Assembly (NCBI RefSeq): GCF_004345665.1
Contig: NZ_SLWR01000019.1
Span: forward strand, 44,327 to 108,326
Source of the DNA: Kribbella antiqua
Lineage (GTDB): Bacteria > Actinomycetota > Actinomycetes > Propionibacteriales > Kribbellaceae
Reading direction: 5' to 3'
Length of the DNA: 64,000 nucleotides
The translations under genes were made by a program, and so were the position numbers. This document shows, in pieces, positions 17,577 through 26,004 of the stretch. Each line of letters begins with the position of its first letter. Position 1 is the stretch's first letter. A model generated the notes under the pieces. The model saw only the letters and a program-made list of their open reading frames with translations. It made no database searches and had not been told where the DNA came from.

Positions 17577-18556
17577 GGCCGGTCCGGCGCCACCTTCTGA
17601 CCTTGATCCTCGCCTTCTCTGCCGCTGGCCTTTTCCCTGCCCTGTCGTTGGCGCTGCCGACACCACCACCTGGCTACGAATGGGTCTGGGACCCGATCTC
17701 GAGCACCTACACCTTGGCGCTCAGTGCTGGTATCCCGGTCGAGGAAGATCCTGCGTCAGAAGGCCAGGATCCGAAATCCAAGAAGAAGCGCACATGCCAG
17801 TTCAAAGGTGCGGCACAGGCCTGTACGGACGCAGCTCTGGGTAACTGGTCCAACAGCCATCAGTGTTACATGAGGCGCGAGGAGCCCCAGCCGCCTTTCA
17901 GCGATCCACGGTGGGAAGGCCACACCGATGGGAGTATCTGGGCATGTGTCCGTCAGCAGGGATACGACGAGGGCGAGCATCTGGTGACCCAATGGGTCTG
18001 GTTGCCTGGGGAACCGGACACCGTGGTGATCGACCCCGTGACCCTGGCCTACCGAGCTTTAGCGCAGATGCAGTTGGCACCGCCGGTGGTGAAGAGCGCT
18101 CCGGGGGTTGGGCAGGTTGGGCTTGTCAATATGCCTGTGTGGTTGTGGGTTGAGAAGACGGAGAACACTTGGGGGCCGATTACTCGGAGTGCGAGTGTGC
18201 CGGGGTTGGGTGTGACGGCTACTGGGCGGGTGGTGGCTGTTGATTGGGCTATGGGGGATGGGAGGACGGTGCGGTGTGCGGGGGCCGGTACGCCGTACGA
18301 GAAGTCCATGGGGGTGAAGGATTCGCCTGATTGTGGGCATCGGTACAAGGAGACGTCTCGCGAGTTGCCGAAGTGCGCGTACCCGGTGACGGCTACTGCT
18401 CAGTGGGAGATCACGTGGCAGAGCACCCTTGGTGAAACCGGGCAGATCTCGATGACTCAGGAGGGTGCCACGCAGTTGCGGATTAGGGAGGCTGTGCCTG
18501 TGCTTGTGGATCCCGATGGGGGTGAGGTGGCCGCGCCGGCTAAAGGTGGATGTTGA
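17570..18556 (+). CDS. secreted PKD-like protein, copy 2
   Basis: 328-residue paralogue of the protein at 15600. It has its own signal peptide (LILAFSAAGLFPALSLALP) and a different N-terminal region (YEWVWDPISSTYTLAL). The GNWSNSHQCY and DPRWEGHTDGSIWAC motifs recur, then the C-terminal GLVNMPVWLW and PKD-like part is nearly identical to copy 1. GAGGAGAAGG precedes the ATG. Codon use is normal for the genome up to about 18100 and then changes abruptly to the TTG/GGG style of copy 1. The 3' end overlaps the convergent hydrolase gene by 17 bp. Confidence 0.8.
   Translation: MLRPVRRHLLTLILAFSAAGLFPALSLALPTPPPGYEWVWDPISSTYTLALSAGIPVEEDPASEGQDPKSKKKRTCQFKGAAQACTDAALGNWSNSHQCYMRREEPQPPFSDPRWEGHTDGSIWACVRQQGYDEGEHLVTQWVWLPGEPDTVVIDPVTLAYRALAQMQLAPPVVKSAPGVGQVGLVNMPVWLWVEKTENTWGPITRSASVPGLGVTATGRVVAVDWAMGDGRTVRCAGAGTPYEKSMGVKDSPDCGHRYKETSRELPKCAYPVTATAQWEITWQSTLGETGQISMTQEGATQLRIREAVPVLVDPDGGEVAAPAKGGC
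18102..18457 (+). repeat. duplicated 3' block, copy 2
   Basis: Second copy of the 356-bp block at 16141-16496. The left boundary is sharp: sequence just before 18102 is clearly diverged from copy 1 and has different codon style. Confidence 0.93.
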
Positions 18557-19103
18557 GGGATTGGCCGGCTAGGAAGGCGGTTAGGAGGGATTGGCCTAGG
18601 GGCCAGGTGTTTAGGTTGCTGGCGGAGTTGATGTGGCCCTGGGGGCCGGTGGTGATTAGGGGGATGGACCAGGCGGTTGCGAGTCGCGCTGCTGCGTTCA
18701 CTGTGCAGTAGGGGTCGTTGTCGCTGGCAATCAATACGGCGGGGAGGTTGATGGGGGCCGTGGGCAATGATGTAAAGGTGGGGAGGCGGTCGGCTGGGAA
18801 GGTGGGGGCAGTTGGGTCCGGTGGGGCGACCAGGAAGGCGCCGCGGACCGAGGTGGGGCGAGGGGCGGTTGTGGTGAGCCAGTGGGCCAGGGCGTGGCAG
18901 CCGAGGCTGTGGGTGATGAAAGTGACGGGGGAGGTGGCCTTGGCTACGGCTGTGGTGATGGCTTGACACCAGTCGTCGAGGTCGGGGGCAGTCCAGGAGG
19001 TTGGTTCGAAGCGGATCGCGTCGGGGAGCCAGGCGGTTTGCCAGATGGATTGCCAGTGGTGTTCGTCCGAGCCGTCGAGGCCGGGCACGATCACGAAGGT
19101 CAT
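18540..19103 (-). CDS. RBBP9/YdeN-like alpha/beta hydrolase
   Basis: 187-residue serine hydrolase of the small RBBP9/YdeN family. The early IVPGLDGSDEHHWQ motif is typical, the nucleophile is Ser66 in THSLGC, the acid is probably in SDNDPYC, and the histidine is in GPQGHINSAS. The substrate is unknown for most members. I chose the ATG at 19103 with AGGAGAG upstream, rather than an upstream in-frame ATG lacking a site. It is convergent with the duplicated secreted-protein gene and divergent from the Lrp regulator. Confidence 0.88.
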   Translation of the reverse strand: MTFVIVPGLDGSDEHHWQSIWQTAWLPDAIRFEPTSWTAPDLDDWCQAITTAVAKATSPVTFITHSLGCHALAHWLTTTAPRPTSVRGAFLVAPPDPTAPTFPADRLPTFTSLPTAPINLPAVLIASDNDPYCTVNAAARLATAWSIPLITTGPQGHINSASNLNTWPLGQSLLTAFLAGQSLNIHL

Positions 19104-19214
19104 TTGGTCTCTCCTGGGGATCATTTGTCAGTACGGGCGCAGATCGCTGCGCTCCCTGCCATGATGGAGCAGACCATCGTGGCTAGATGCTGACAGCTGA
19201 TGAATCGAAGGCAG

Positions 19215-19667
19215 ATGACCGAGGCAACGACTAGTTCATTGGATCCGATCGACCGGGAGATCCTTGCGATCCTGCAGGTCGATGGGCGGCTGAGTGGGGC
19301 GGACATCGGGCGAAAGGTCAATCTGTCGCAGCCTGCGGTGTCGGCGCGCATCCAGCGGCTGGAGCGGTCTGGGGTGATCACCGGGTACCGGGCCGTGGTC
19401 GATCCGGCGCGTATCGGGCTCAACATTCATGCGGTGGTGCGGGTGAGGACGACTCACGCGCGGATCCCGGAAGCGCTCGAGCTCTTCGCGACGCTGCCTG
19501 AGGTGACATCGACCTATCGATTGACCGGCGAGGACTGCTTCGTGCTCGATGTGCACACGGTCGATGCGGGTCGGCTCGAGCAGGTTGTCGACACCGTGGG
19601 CCGGCTTGGCCCGATCACCACGTCTCTGGTTCTGCGCGAGTACCCGGCCAAACCGCTGCAGCCCTGA
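19215..19667 (+). CDS. Lrp/AsnC family regulator
   Basis: 150-residue DNA-binding protein. The N-terminal winged helix reads LDPIDREILAILQVDGRLSGADIG then SQPAVSARIQRLERSGVI. The C-terminal RAM-type effector domain (VRVRTTHARIPEALELFATLPEV, TGEDCFVLDV) probably binds an amino acid or related ligand. I chose the ATG at 19215, preceded by GAAGG, over one five codons upstream. Its own promoter region is shared with the divergent hydrolase gene at 18540, a possible target. A 19-bp tandem repeat begins at its stop codon. Confidence 0.92.
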   Translation: MTEATTSSLDPIDREILAILQVDGRLSGADIGRKVNLSQPAVSARIQRLERSGVITGYRAVVDPARIGLNIHAVVRVRTTHARIPEALELFATLPEVTSTYRLTGEDCFVLDVHTVDAGRLEQVVDTVGRLGPITTSLVLREYPAKPLQP

Positions 19668-19748
19668 CCAGAGCTGCAGGCCCTGACCAGAGCTGCAGGC
19701 CCTGACCAGAGCTGCAGGCCCTGACCAGAGCTGCAGGCCCTGACCAGA
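19662..19748 (+). repeat. 19-bp tandem repeat
   Basis: The unit ccctgaccagagctgcagg occurs four times exactly (starts 19662, 19681, 19700, 19719), then an 11-bp partial copy. The first copy spans the stop codon of the Lrp gene. Each unit carries AGCTGCAG, which contains a CTGCAG palindrome. It lies upstream of the M36-like protease gene. Confidence 0.97.
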
Positions 19749-19885
19749 TCCGGGCAAACGCAGAGGACAACCCTTGCACGGGGGAAACAAGGCAACGCAC
19801 TGCTTCCCAGCAGGCCATCCGGAGAACTAGGGTTCGACGGATCGTAGTTGTTGCGTTACGCAACACGCCTACCTTGGGAGGGAAG

Positions 19886-21331
19886 ATGGCGAAACGCGTG
19901 ATCGCGCTCGTCACCGCCGGACTGGCCGCCGCCTCGTTCGGGCTGTCTGTTACCAGTGCTGCGGGGGCAACGCCGGAGGCGAAGCCGGCGGATGGCCTGA
20001 AGCTCATCAAGACGAAGACTTCGCTGCTCGGCAAGCACTACTGGTACCAGCAGACGTTCAAGGGCCTGCCGGTGGTCAACGGGTACTACGCCAAGCACGT
20101 CACCAAGTCCGGCGCGGTACAGATCGCTGACGGGCGGGACGCCGTACCGGCTGATCTGGATGTGAGTGCGAAGGTGCCGTCGGCAACGGCGGCCAAGTCG
20201 GCCAACGCAGTGGTCGGGGCGCGAGCCCGCAGCGCGGAGCCGAACAAGAACCTCAACAGCACGCCAGCTGCCACGTCCACAACCCAGCAGCTCGCCGTTA
20301 TCGGCGGACCGAACGCCAGGCTGGTCTGGAATGTCACCAGCAGGTCGACCGAAGGCGTCAGCCGTTCGCTGGTCGACGCCAAGACCGGCACCGTGGTCGA
20401 GTCGAAGGTGATCAGCGACAACGCCGATGGCCGCGGCATCGTGTTCGACCCGAACCCGGTGGTGAGCGAGCGGGACGAGTCGCTGACCGATCAGGACGAC
20501 GCGAACACCGACGAGCTGTTCCCGGCGCACAAGAGCGTGATCCTGCGCAACCTGGCCGGCAACGGGAAGCTCGAGGGGAGCTACGTCAACATCGCGAAGG
20601 CGAAGGGCGGGCTCGCGCAGAGTGCCGACAACCGGTTCCTGTACTACCGCGACGACGACCGGTTCGAGCAGGTGATGGCGTATTACCAGGTCAACCAGAC
20701 CCAGGAGTACATCCACAGCCTCGGGTTCAGCGACGTCAACAACGAGTCGCAGGACTTCGAGATCAACACCTACAACGGCGACAACTCGTTCTACGACCCG
20801 TCGAAGGACACCATCACGATGGGCGAGGGCGGCGTCGACGACGCCGAGGACGCCGAGGTGATCTGGCACGAGTACGGTCACGCGATCCAGGACGACATCG
20901 TTCCCGGGTACGGCGAATCGCTGGAAGCCGGCTCGATCGGTGAGGGCTTCGGCGACTACTGGGCCGTCACGATGTCGGTCCCGGTTAGCCGGAACTTCGA
21001 TCTGCCGTGCGTCATGGACTGGGACGCGACGTCGTACACGAGCACTGAGCCGCACTGCCTGCGCCGGACGGACACCGGCAAGACGACGGACGACGTCGTG
21101 GGTGAGGTGCACGACGACGGTGAGATCTGGTCGAACGCGCTGTGGGACATCCACAAGGCGCTCGGCCGGACGAAGGCCAACAAGGTGATCCTGGAAGGCA
21201 CGTTCTTCTACGCGCCGGACACCTCGTTCGCCGACGCCGCCCGCGTCACCGTCCAGGCGGCCCGCCTGCTCTACGGAAAGGCCACGGCCGCGAAGGTCAC
21301 CGAGGCCTTCCAGGCCCGCAAGATCCTCTGA
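19886..21331 (+). CDS. secreted zinc metallopeptidase (M36/M4-like)
   Basis: 481-residue exported protease. A signal peptide ends near residue 27 and an FTP-like propeptide follows (HYWYQQTFKGLPVVNGYYAKHV). The catalytic domain has the zinc motif H328-EYGH-332 and the third ligand Glu353 in GEGFGDYW. Later GEVHDDGEIWSNALWDI carries the expected His and supporting residues of fungalysin (M36) peptidases. I chose the ATG at 19886 with GGGAGGG upstream. It is single, with a leader containing the 19-bp repeat. It probably degrades extracellular protein. Confidence 0.88.
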   Translation: MAKRVIALVTAGLAAASFGLSVTSAAGATPEAKPADGLKLIKTKTSLLGKHYWYQQTFKGLPVVNGYYAKHVTKSGAVQIADGRDAVPADLDVSAKVPSATAAKSANAVVGARARSAEPNKNLNSTPAATSTTQQLAVIGGPNARLVWNVTSRSTEGVSRSLVDAKTGTVVESKVISDNADGRGIVFDPNPVVSERDESLTDQDDANTDELFPAHKSVILRNLAGNGKLEGSYVNIAKAKGGLAQSADNRFLYYRDDDRFEQVMAYYQVNQTQEYIHSLGFSDVNNESQDFEINTYNGDNSFYDPSKDTITMGEGGVDDAEDAEVIWHEYGHAIQDDIVPGYGESLEAGSIGEGFGDYWAVTMSVPVSRNFDLPCVMDWDATSYTSTEPHCLRRTDTGKTTDDVVGEVHDDGEIWSNALWDIHKALGRTKANKVILEGTFFYAPDTSFADAARVTVQAARLLYGKATAAKVTEAFQARKIL

Positions 21332-21369
21332 CCGACACCAGGGTGTGCGCCCACGGCTACTGTGGGCGC

Positions 21370-22305
21370 ATGACCTGGAGTACGGCGGACATCCCCGACC
21401 TGACCGGACGTCGCGCACTCGTCACCGGCGCCACCAGCGGACTCGGCTACGAGACGGCGCTCGAGTTGCTCAGACACGGCGCCGACGTGCTGATCGCGGC
21501 GCGCAATCCGGCAAAGGCGGCCGAAGCAGCGGCCAGCCTGAGCACGTCCTCCGGTCGCACGCCCACGGTCGTCGAGCTCGATCTCGCGGATCTGACGAGT
21601 GTCGAGAAGGCCGCAGATCAGGTGGTCAAGAGCTACGACAAGCTCGATCTGCTGGTGAACAACGCCGGCGTGATGGCGACGCCGTACCGGCAGACCGCGG
21701 ATGGGTTCGAGCTGCAGCTCGGGACCAACCATCTCGGGCATTTCGCGCTCACCGGGCGGTTGCTGCCATTGTTGCTCAAGGCACCGGCTCCGCGCGTCGT
21801 GACCGTCAGTTCCTTTATGCACAAGACCGTTCGGGGGCTTCAGGCAACGGACTTCCGGCGGCCGGCGCAGGGGTACTCGAAGTGGGTCGCGTACGGGAAG
21901 TCCAAGCTCGCCAACGTCCTCTTCATGCTCGAGCTCGACCGCCGAGCGCGGACCGCGGGCGCCAACCTGCTCAGCGTCGGCGCACATCCTGGGTACGCCG
22001 CCACTCATCTGCAGGCGGCCGGTCTGGAGCTTGCCGGCCGAAACCGGCAGGCCAGGCTATGGGCGGGCGCCACCAAGCTTGTCGCGCAGTCTGCGGCGGC
22101 GGGGGCGTGGCCGAGCCTGTACGCCGCGACCTACCCGGACCTCCGGCCGGGTTCGTACGTCGGTCCAGGATTCTTCGAGTACCGCGGGGCGCCGGCGATC
22201 GTACTGCCGACCCGCACCGCCCAGGGCCCCGAGCTCGCCAAGCAGCTCTGGGACTGGTCCGTCGAGGCCACCGGAGTGAATCCAGCACTCACCGTGCCGA
22301 GATAG
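21370..22305 (+). CDS. short-chain dehydrogenase/reductase
   Basis: 311-residue NAD(P)-dependent oxidoreductase similar to the retinol-dehydrogenase-like group. The Rossmann motif TGATSGLG is at residues 19-26. NNAG, a catalytic VSS serine and YGKSK (Tyr/Lys pair) are present, so the catalytic set is complete. The ATG at 21370 lies 38 bp after the protease stop with no strong ribosome site. Substrate is not predictable. It is followed by an unrelated exported hydrolase. Confidence 0.9.
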   Translation: MTWSTADIPDLTGRRALVTGATSGLGYETALELLRHGADVLIAARNPAKAAEAAASLSTSSGRTPTVVELDLADLTSVEKAADQVVKSYDKLDLLVNNAGVMATPYRQTADGFELQLGTNHLGHFALTGRLLPLLLKAPAPRVVTVSSFMHKTVRGLQATDFRRPAQGYSKWVAYGKSKLANVLFMLELDRRARTAGANLLSVGAHPGYAATHLQAAGLELAGRNRQARLWAGATKLVAQSAAAGAWPSLYAATYPDLRPGSYVGPGFFEYRGAPAIVLPTRTAQGPELAKQLWDWSVEATGVNPALTVPR

Positions 22306-22363
22306 TGACACAGCGGTAGATTTGTGGTTACCCTCCGGTAATTCCGAGCTGGAGGTCGCCCCA

Positions 22364-23983
22364 GTGCGCAAAATCGCCGCCGCCCTTGCTGTTGCTTTGA
22401 CCCTTATCACGCTGGGCTCGCGGGCCGACGCGGATCAGGCCGGTTTCAGTACGTCGTACCAGCGGATCCCCGGCGCTGGCGGGATCGAGATCGGCGCGGT
22501 CGTGCTGACGCCGACCGGGCAGGGCGACGGGCCGTTCCCGCTGGTGGTGATGCCGTCGAGCTGGGGCTTGCCGAACGCCGAGTACGTCGGTCAGGGCGCG
22601 AAGCTGGCCACGGCCGGGTTCCAGGTCATCTCGTACTCGAGCCGCGGCTTCTGGGACTCCGGCGGCGGGATCGACATCGCCGGCCCGCCGACCGTTGCCG
22701 ATGTCACCAAAGTGATCGACTGGGCCGATCAGCACACGCCGGCAGATACCAGAAAGGTCGCCGCGGTCGGGATCTCGTACGGCGCCGGCACTTCGCTGCT
22801 CGCGAGTGCGCAAGACCCACGGATCAAGGCGGTCGGGGCACTCAGCGGCTGGGCGGATTTGATTGCCTCGCTCAACCCGAACGAGACGGTGGTACTCCAG
22901 TCCGTCGCCGGTTTGCTTGCTCTCGGCAACGTCACTGGGCGGCCCGGTCCGGAGCTGGCGTCGTTGCAGACGAAGTTCCTCACCGGCGACTACGACGGTG
23001 CGATCGCGCAGGCGAAGGAGTTGTCGCCGGTGCGCTCGGCGGCGACTGTGGTCGACAAGATCAATGTCAACAATCCGGCGGTCTTCCTGGCCAATGCTTT
23101 TGAGGACTCGATCTTTCCGCCGTCGCAGTACACGGACTTCTTCACCAAGCTGACTGGCCCGAAGCGGCTGCTGCTGGCGCATGGCGACCATTCGACGCCG
23201 GAGGCTTCTGGTGCGATCGGGCTGCCGAATGAGACTTGGGAGGAGCTCGCGGGGTGGCTGCGTCACTACCTGACCGGCGTAGACAACGGCGCTGACCGCG
23301 AAGCCCCGGTCCAGTTGAAGTCCCAACGCGGTGTCTGGCGCGGGTATCCGAGCTGGTCTGCCGTCGGTCAACCGCGTACGTCGTACCTGAGCAAGCCGAG
23401 CGGGTTGTCGCGCACGGGCGGCATGCAGGGCACCCAACAGACCGGGTGGACCAGTGGGATCGGCGCCGGTGTCCCGACAATTGCCGACAGTGGCGTGGCG
23501 CTTGTTTCCGGTGCGCTGCAAGGGCTTCTGTCGATCGCGACCGGGGTGGCGACACCGTTGGTGGACAGGTCGTTCGCGGGTGTGTGGTCTGGCCCGGTCT
23601 ACACCAGTGGAGCACTCGTCAACGGCGCCCCGAAGCTCCATCTGACGGTCACCCCATCGGGTCAGGACACCTCGCTGTTCGCTTACCTGTACGACGTCGA
23701 CGCGCTCGGGGTCGGCTCGTTGATCTCGCACAAGCCGTTGACGTTGCGAGGCGCGACCCCGGGCAAGGCCGTGCCGGTCGACGCAAGGCTGGAGGCGACG
23801 AGCTGGGAGGTGCCGGCCGGGCATCACCTCGTCCTGGTGGTCGATACCGTCGCCCCGCGCTACCTCGGCCGCAGCGCCATCGGCACCACCCTGACCTTCA
23901 GCTCGCCGGCGGGCGATCCGTCCTCGATCAGCGTCCCGGTCGCCCCACAGAGCGTGAGGACGCTGGAGGAATCGGGTACCTGA
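22364..23983 (+). CDS. secreted CocE/NonD-like (S15-type) hydrolase
   Basis: 539-residue exported alpha/beta hydrolase. A GTG start follows CTGGAGG, and a signal peptide ends around ADADQ. The nucleophile motif is GISYGAG (Ser), with a candidate Asp in FEDSIFPP and His in AHGDHSTPEA. A C-terminal beta-sandwich of about 170 residues (LHLTVTPSGQDTSLFAYLYDVD) is typical of X-Pro dipeptidyl-peptidase and cocaine-esterase relatives. It may act on acyl peptides or esters outside the cell. The family is clear and the substrate is not. Confidence 0.85.
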   Translation: MRKIAAALAVALTLITLGSRADADQAGFSTSYQRIPGAGGIEIGAVVLTPTGQGDGPFPLVVMPSSWGLPNAEYVGQGAKLATAGFQVISYSSRGFWDSGGGIDIAGPPTVADVTKVIDWADQHTPADTRKVAAVGISYGAGTSLLASAQDPRIKAVGALSGWADLIASLNPNETVVLQSVAGLLALGNVTGRPGPELASLQTKFLTGDYDGAIAQAKELSPVRSAATVVDKINVNNPAVFLANAFEDSIFPPSQYTDFFTKLTGPKRLLLAHGDHSTPEASGAIGLPNETWEELAGWLRHYLTGVDNGADREAPVQLKSQRGVWRGYPSWSAVGQPRTSYLSKPSGLSRTGGMQGTQQTGWTSGIGAGVPTIADSGVALVSGALQGLLSIATGVATPLVDRSFAGVWSGPVYTSGALVNGAPKLHLTVTPSGQDTSLFAYLYDVDALGVGSLISHKPLTLRGATPGKAVPVDARLEATSWEVPAGHHLVLVVDTVAPRYLGRSAIGTTLTFSSPAGDPSSISVPVAPQSVRTLEESGT

Positions 23984-24070
23984 GAAGAGGTAGGAAACCT
24001 CCGGTCCGGGATGCGAACCGCCCGATCACCCCTGATCCTGGATACAACCACCGACCAGGGAGGTGAGCAG

Positions 24071-24874
24071 ATGGCCGCTCCCAGTCATGCGCTCTCGCCT
24101 CAGCTGGTGCGGAAGTCCCGGCCGCCCCGCTTCGGGCTGGGTGGTTCGCGACTTGGCGAAACACCCGGCCCGGACGGCGACGCGACCGCGCTCGCCACCG
24201 TCGATGCGGCGTACCAGGCGGGAATCCGGTTCTTCGACACCTCGCCGGCGTACGGGGTGTCGGAGCAACGACTTGGTACGGCGTTGCAGCGGCGGCCGCG
24301 CGGCGAGTTCCTGGTGTCCACGAAGGCGCAGGAGGACCCCAAGCAGTCCGTGCAAGAAAGCATGGAACGTCTAGGCCTCGCGGTCGACCTGGTGTTCATG
24401 GACGACGAGACCGCCTACCCGGTGCTGGACGAGTTGCGCCGCGACGGTGTGATCAAGGCGATCGGCGCGACGTCGCAGGATTGGCGGCAACTTGATCAGA
24501 TCGTTCGCGACCGAGAGGTCGACACGGTCCTCCTCACAAGCGAGTACTCACTGCTCGACCAGACCGCGACCCCGCTGCTCGATCGTTGCCTCGCCCGCGG
24601 AGTCGCGGTGATCGTGTCAGGCATCCTCACCCCCGAGGTGCTGCAACCCGACGAGGCGACCATCCAGGCGCGACGCATCTCGGCAGTGTGTGAGCGGTAC
24701 GGCGTCTCGCTGCCGCAGGCGGCCCTCGCGTTCCCCACCAGGCATGCCGCGGTCAGCTCGATCCTCATCACCGCCGCCAGCCCGGCCGAGATTCGCGCCG
24801 ACGCAGCACTCGTCCGGCAACCGGTCCCGGCCAACCTCTGGAGGGATCCAGAGCTACTGCGGTTGGTGCATTAG
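24071..24874 (+). CDS. aldo/keto-reductase-like protein lacking the catalytic His
   Basis: 267-residue protein of the aldo/keto reductase fold, nearest in style to D-threo-aldose dehydrogenases. Asp56 and Tyr61 (FFDTSPAYG) and Lys85 (VSTKAQED) are kept. The position of the catalytic histidine is Asp111 (DLVFMDDE), where relatives have LHDP or IHW. The ribosome site GGGAGGTGAG fixes the ATG. The missing His could change the reaction toward oxidation or abolish it. The stop overlaps that of the convergent membrane-protein gene by the 4 bases TTAG. Confidence 0.85.
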   Translation: MAAPSHALSPQLVRKSRPPRFGLGGSRLGETPGPDGDATALATVDAAYQAGIRFFDTSPAYGVSEQRLGTALQRRPRGEFLVSTKAQEDPKQSVQESMERLGLAVDLVFMDDETAYPVLDELRRDGVIKAIGATSQDWRQLDQIVRDREVDTVLLTSEYSLLDQTATPLLDRCLARGVAVIVSGILTPEVLQPDEATIQARRISAVCERYGVSLPQAALAFPTRHAAVSSILITAASPAEIRADAALVRQPVPANLWRDPELLRLVH

Positions 24875-25731
24875 AACTTGTCGCCCGGGTCCGGCGAGCC
24901 GGTGCTCGACGGGTTCGGCGAACCAGACGGAAGACCCGTCGGCGGCGTCAGCGTCGGGCTGTTGGACGGCGACGGCCCAGTAGTCGACGACGGCGTACCC
25001 GGCGGTGGCGTGGTCGGCGTGACGGTGACCGTCGCGGTGTTGGTCGGCGTCGGGATCACTGGCTCCGGCTCCAGCGGCTCGGCATTCCGGAACAGCAGCC
25101 AGGCCAGGAACACCGCCAGCAGCATGATCAACGCCATCGCGGCGAGCGCCAGCATGAGCGCCACCCGCGAGGCAGGCCGGAGCACGCTCGGCCAGGGCAG
25201 CGGCCAGATCCGGAACAGACCTGGCCGGCGCCGGCCCTCCCAGTAGTGCCGGAAATCCGGCCCCCGGAACAGCCCGACATGCGGAATCCGATCCATCAGT
25301 ACGGCGGACAGCACATCCTCACCCCGGCGCTCGGCGAGCAGGCGCTCGTCCGATGCTGCACTCGACCCGTCGTCGGACCGGATCGGCCCGAGCGCGACCC
25401 ACAGCGCCAGATCGTCGTCGTCCGCATCGTTGTGCGCCAGTACGGCGTCGCCCGGCAGCTCGTCGACGGCGGTGACGAAGCGGTCCCGCGCCGCGGCGTC
25501 GTCGGCGGAACCCTCGGTCATCATCGCGACCACCGCGTTGCGGCCGTTTTCGTCGCTGGCGGCGTACAGGTAGCCGGCCGCGTTCGCGCCGAGGCGGCCG
25601 CGCAGCCAGAACTCGCCGACCCGGGGCGGATCCTCCGGCTCCAGCGGCAGCGCCTCCGGAATCACCCGCGCAGGCGCGTCCTCCAGCGTGTCCGCCGGCC
25701 GCGCCTCAGTCTGTGATTCCGTCGCTGTCAT
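24871..25731 (-). CDS. bitopic membrane protein with a kinase-like N-lobe and P/T/S-rich tail
   Basis: 286-residue protein I cannot place firmly. The cytoplasmic part (1-185) includes GEFWLRGRLGANAAGYLYAA, which recalls the glycine-rich loop of bacterial Ser/Thr kinases, but no catalytic loop or DFG motif follows, so a degenerate pseudokinase-like domain is possible. One membrane helix spans about 190-213. The outer tail is Pro/Thr/Ser-rich to the end. GGGGGG precedes the ATG. It is divergent from the MoxR operon with a large inverted repeat between, suggesting linked regulation. Confidence 0.6.
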   Translation of the reverse strand: MTATESQTEARPADTLEDAPARVIPEALPLEPEDPPRVGEFWLRGRLGANAAGYLYAASDENGRNAVVAMMTEGSADDAAARDRFVTAVDELPGDAVLAHNDADDDDLALWVALGPIRSDDGSSAASDERLLAERRGEDVLSAVLMDRIPHVGLFRGPDFRHYWEGRRRPGLFRIWPLPWPSVLRPASRVALMLALAAMALIMLLAVFLAWLLFRNAEPLEPEPVIPTPTNTATVTVTPTTPPPGTPSSTTGPSPSNSPTLTPPTGLPSGSPNPSSTGSPDPGDKF

Positions 25732-25783
25732 CCCCCCAATCCCACCACATGCCTGGTAGCACTGTCGCCACAGCCCGGCGCCC

Positions 25784-25842
25784 ACTTTGTGCCTGAGATC
25801 CGTACGGCGGAGGTCGCGGCGTACGGATCTCACGCACAAAGT
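25784..25842. repeat. 23-bp inverted repeat (hairpin)
   Basis: Arms 25784-25806 and 25820-25842 match in 22 of 23 positions and flank a 13-base spacer. The arms begin with ACTTTGTG and contain GATCCGTACG. It lies between the divergent starts of the membrane protein and moxR. It could be a REP-like element, a transcription terminator in either direction or an operator. No T-run follows. Confidence 0.9.
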
Positions 25843-26004
25843 CGGCCTGAGGGGTGCGGGCTTGTCCGGGTGGGGAGGATAGATGGCGGACCTGGTGGGC
25901 CGTGCGCCCGGGGGACCCGGGGATCTGATGGAATGGCCGGTGTTCTGGACGCAGAAAGTGACGCAGGAAGACAAGGTCCGCCCGCGGACCCCGGAAGGAC
26001 AGGC

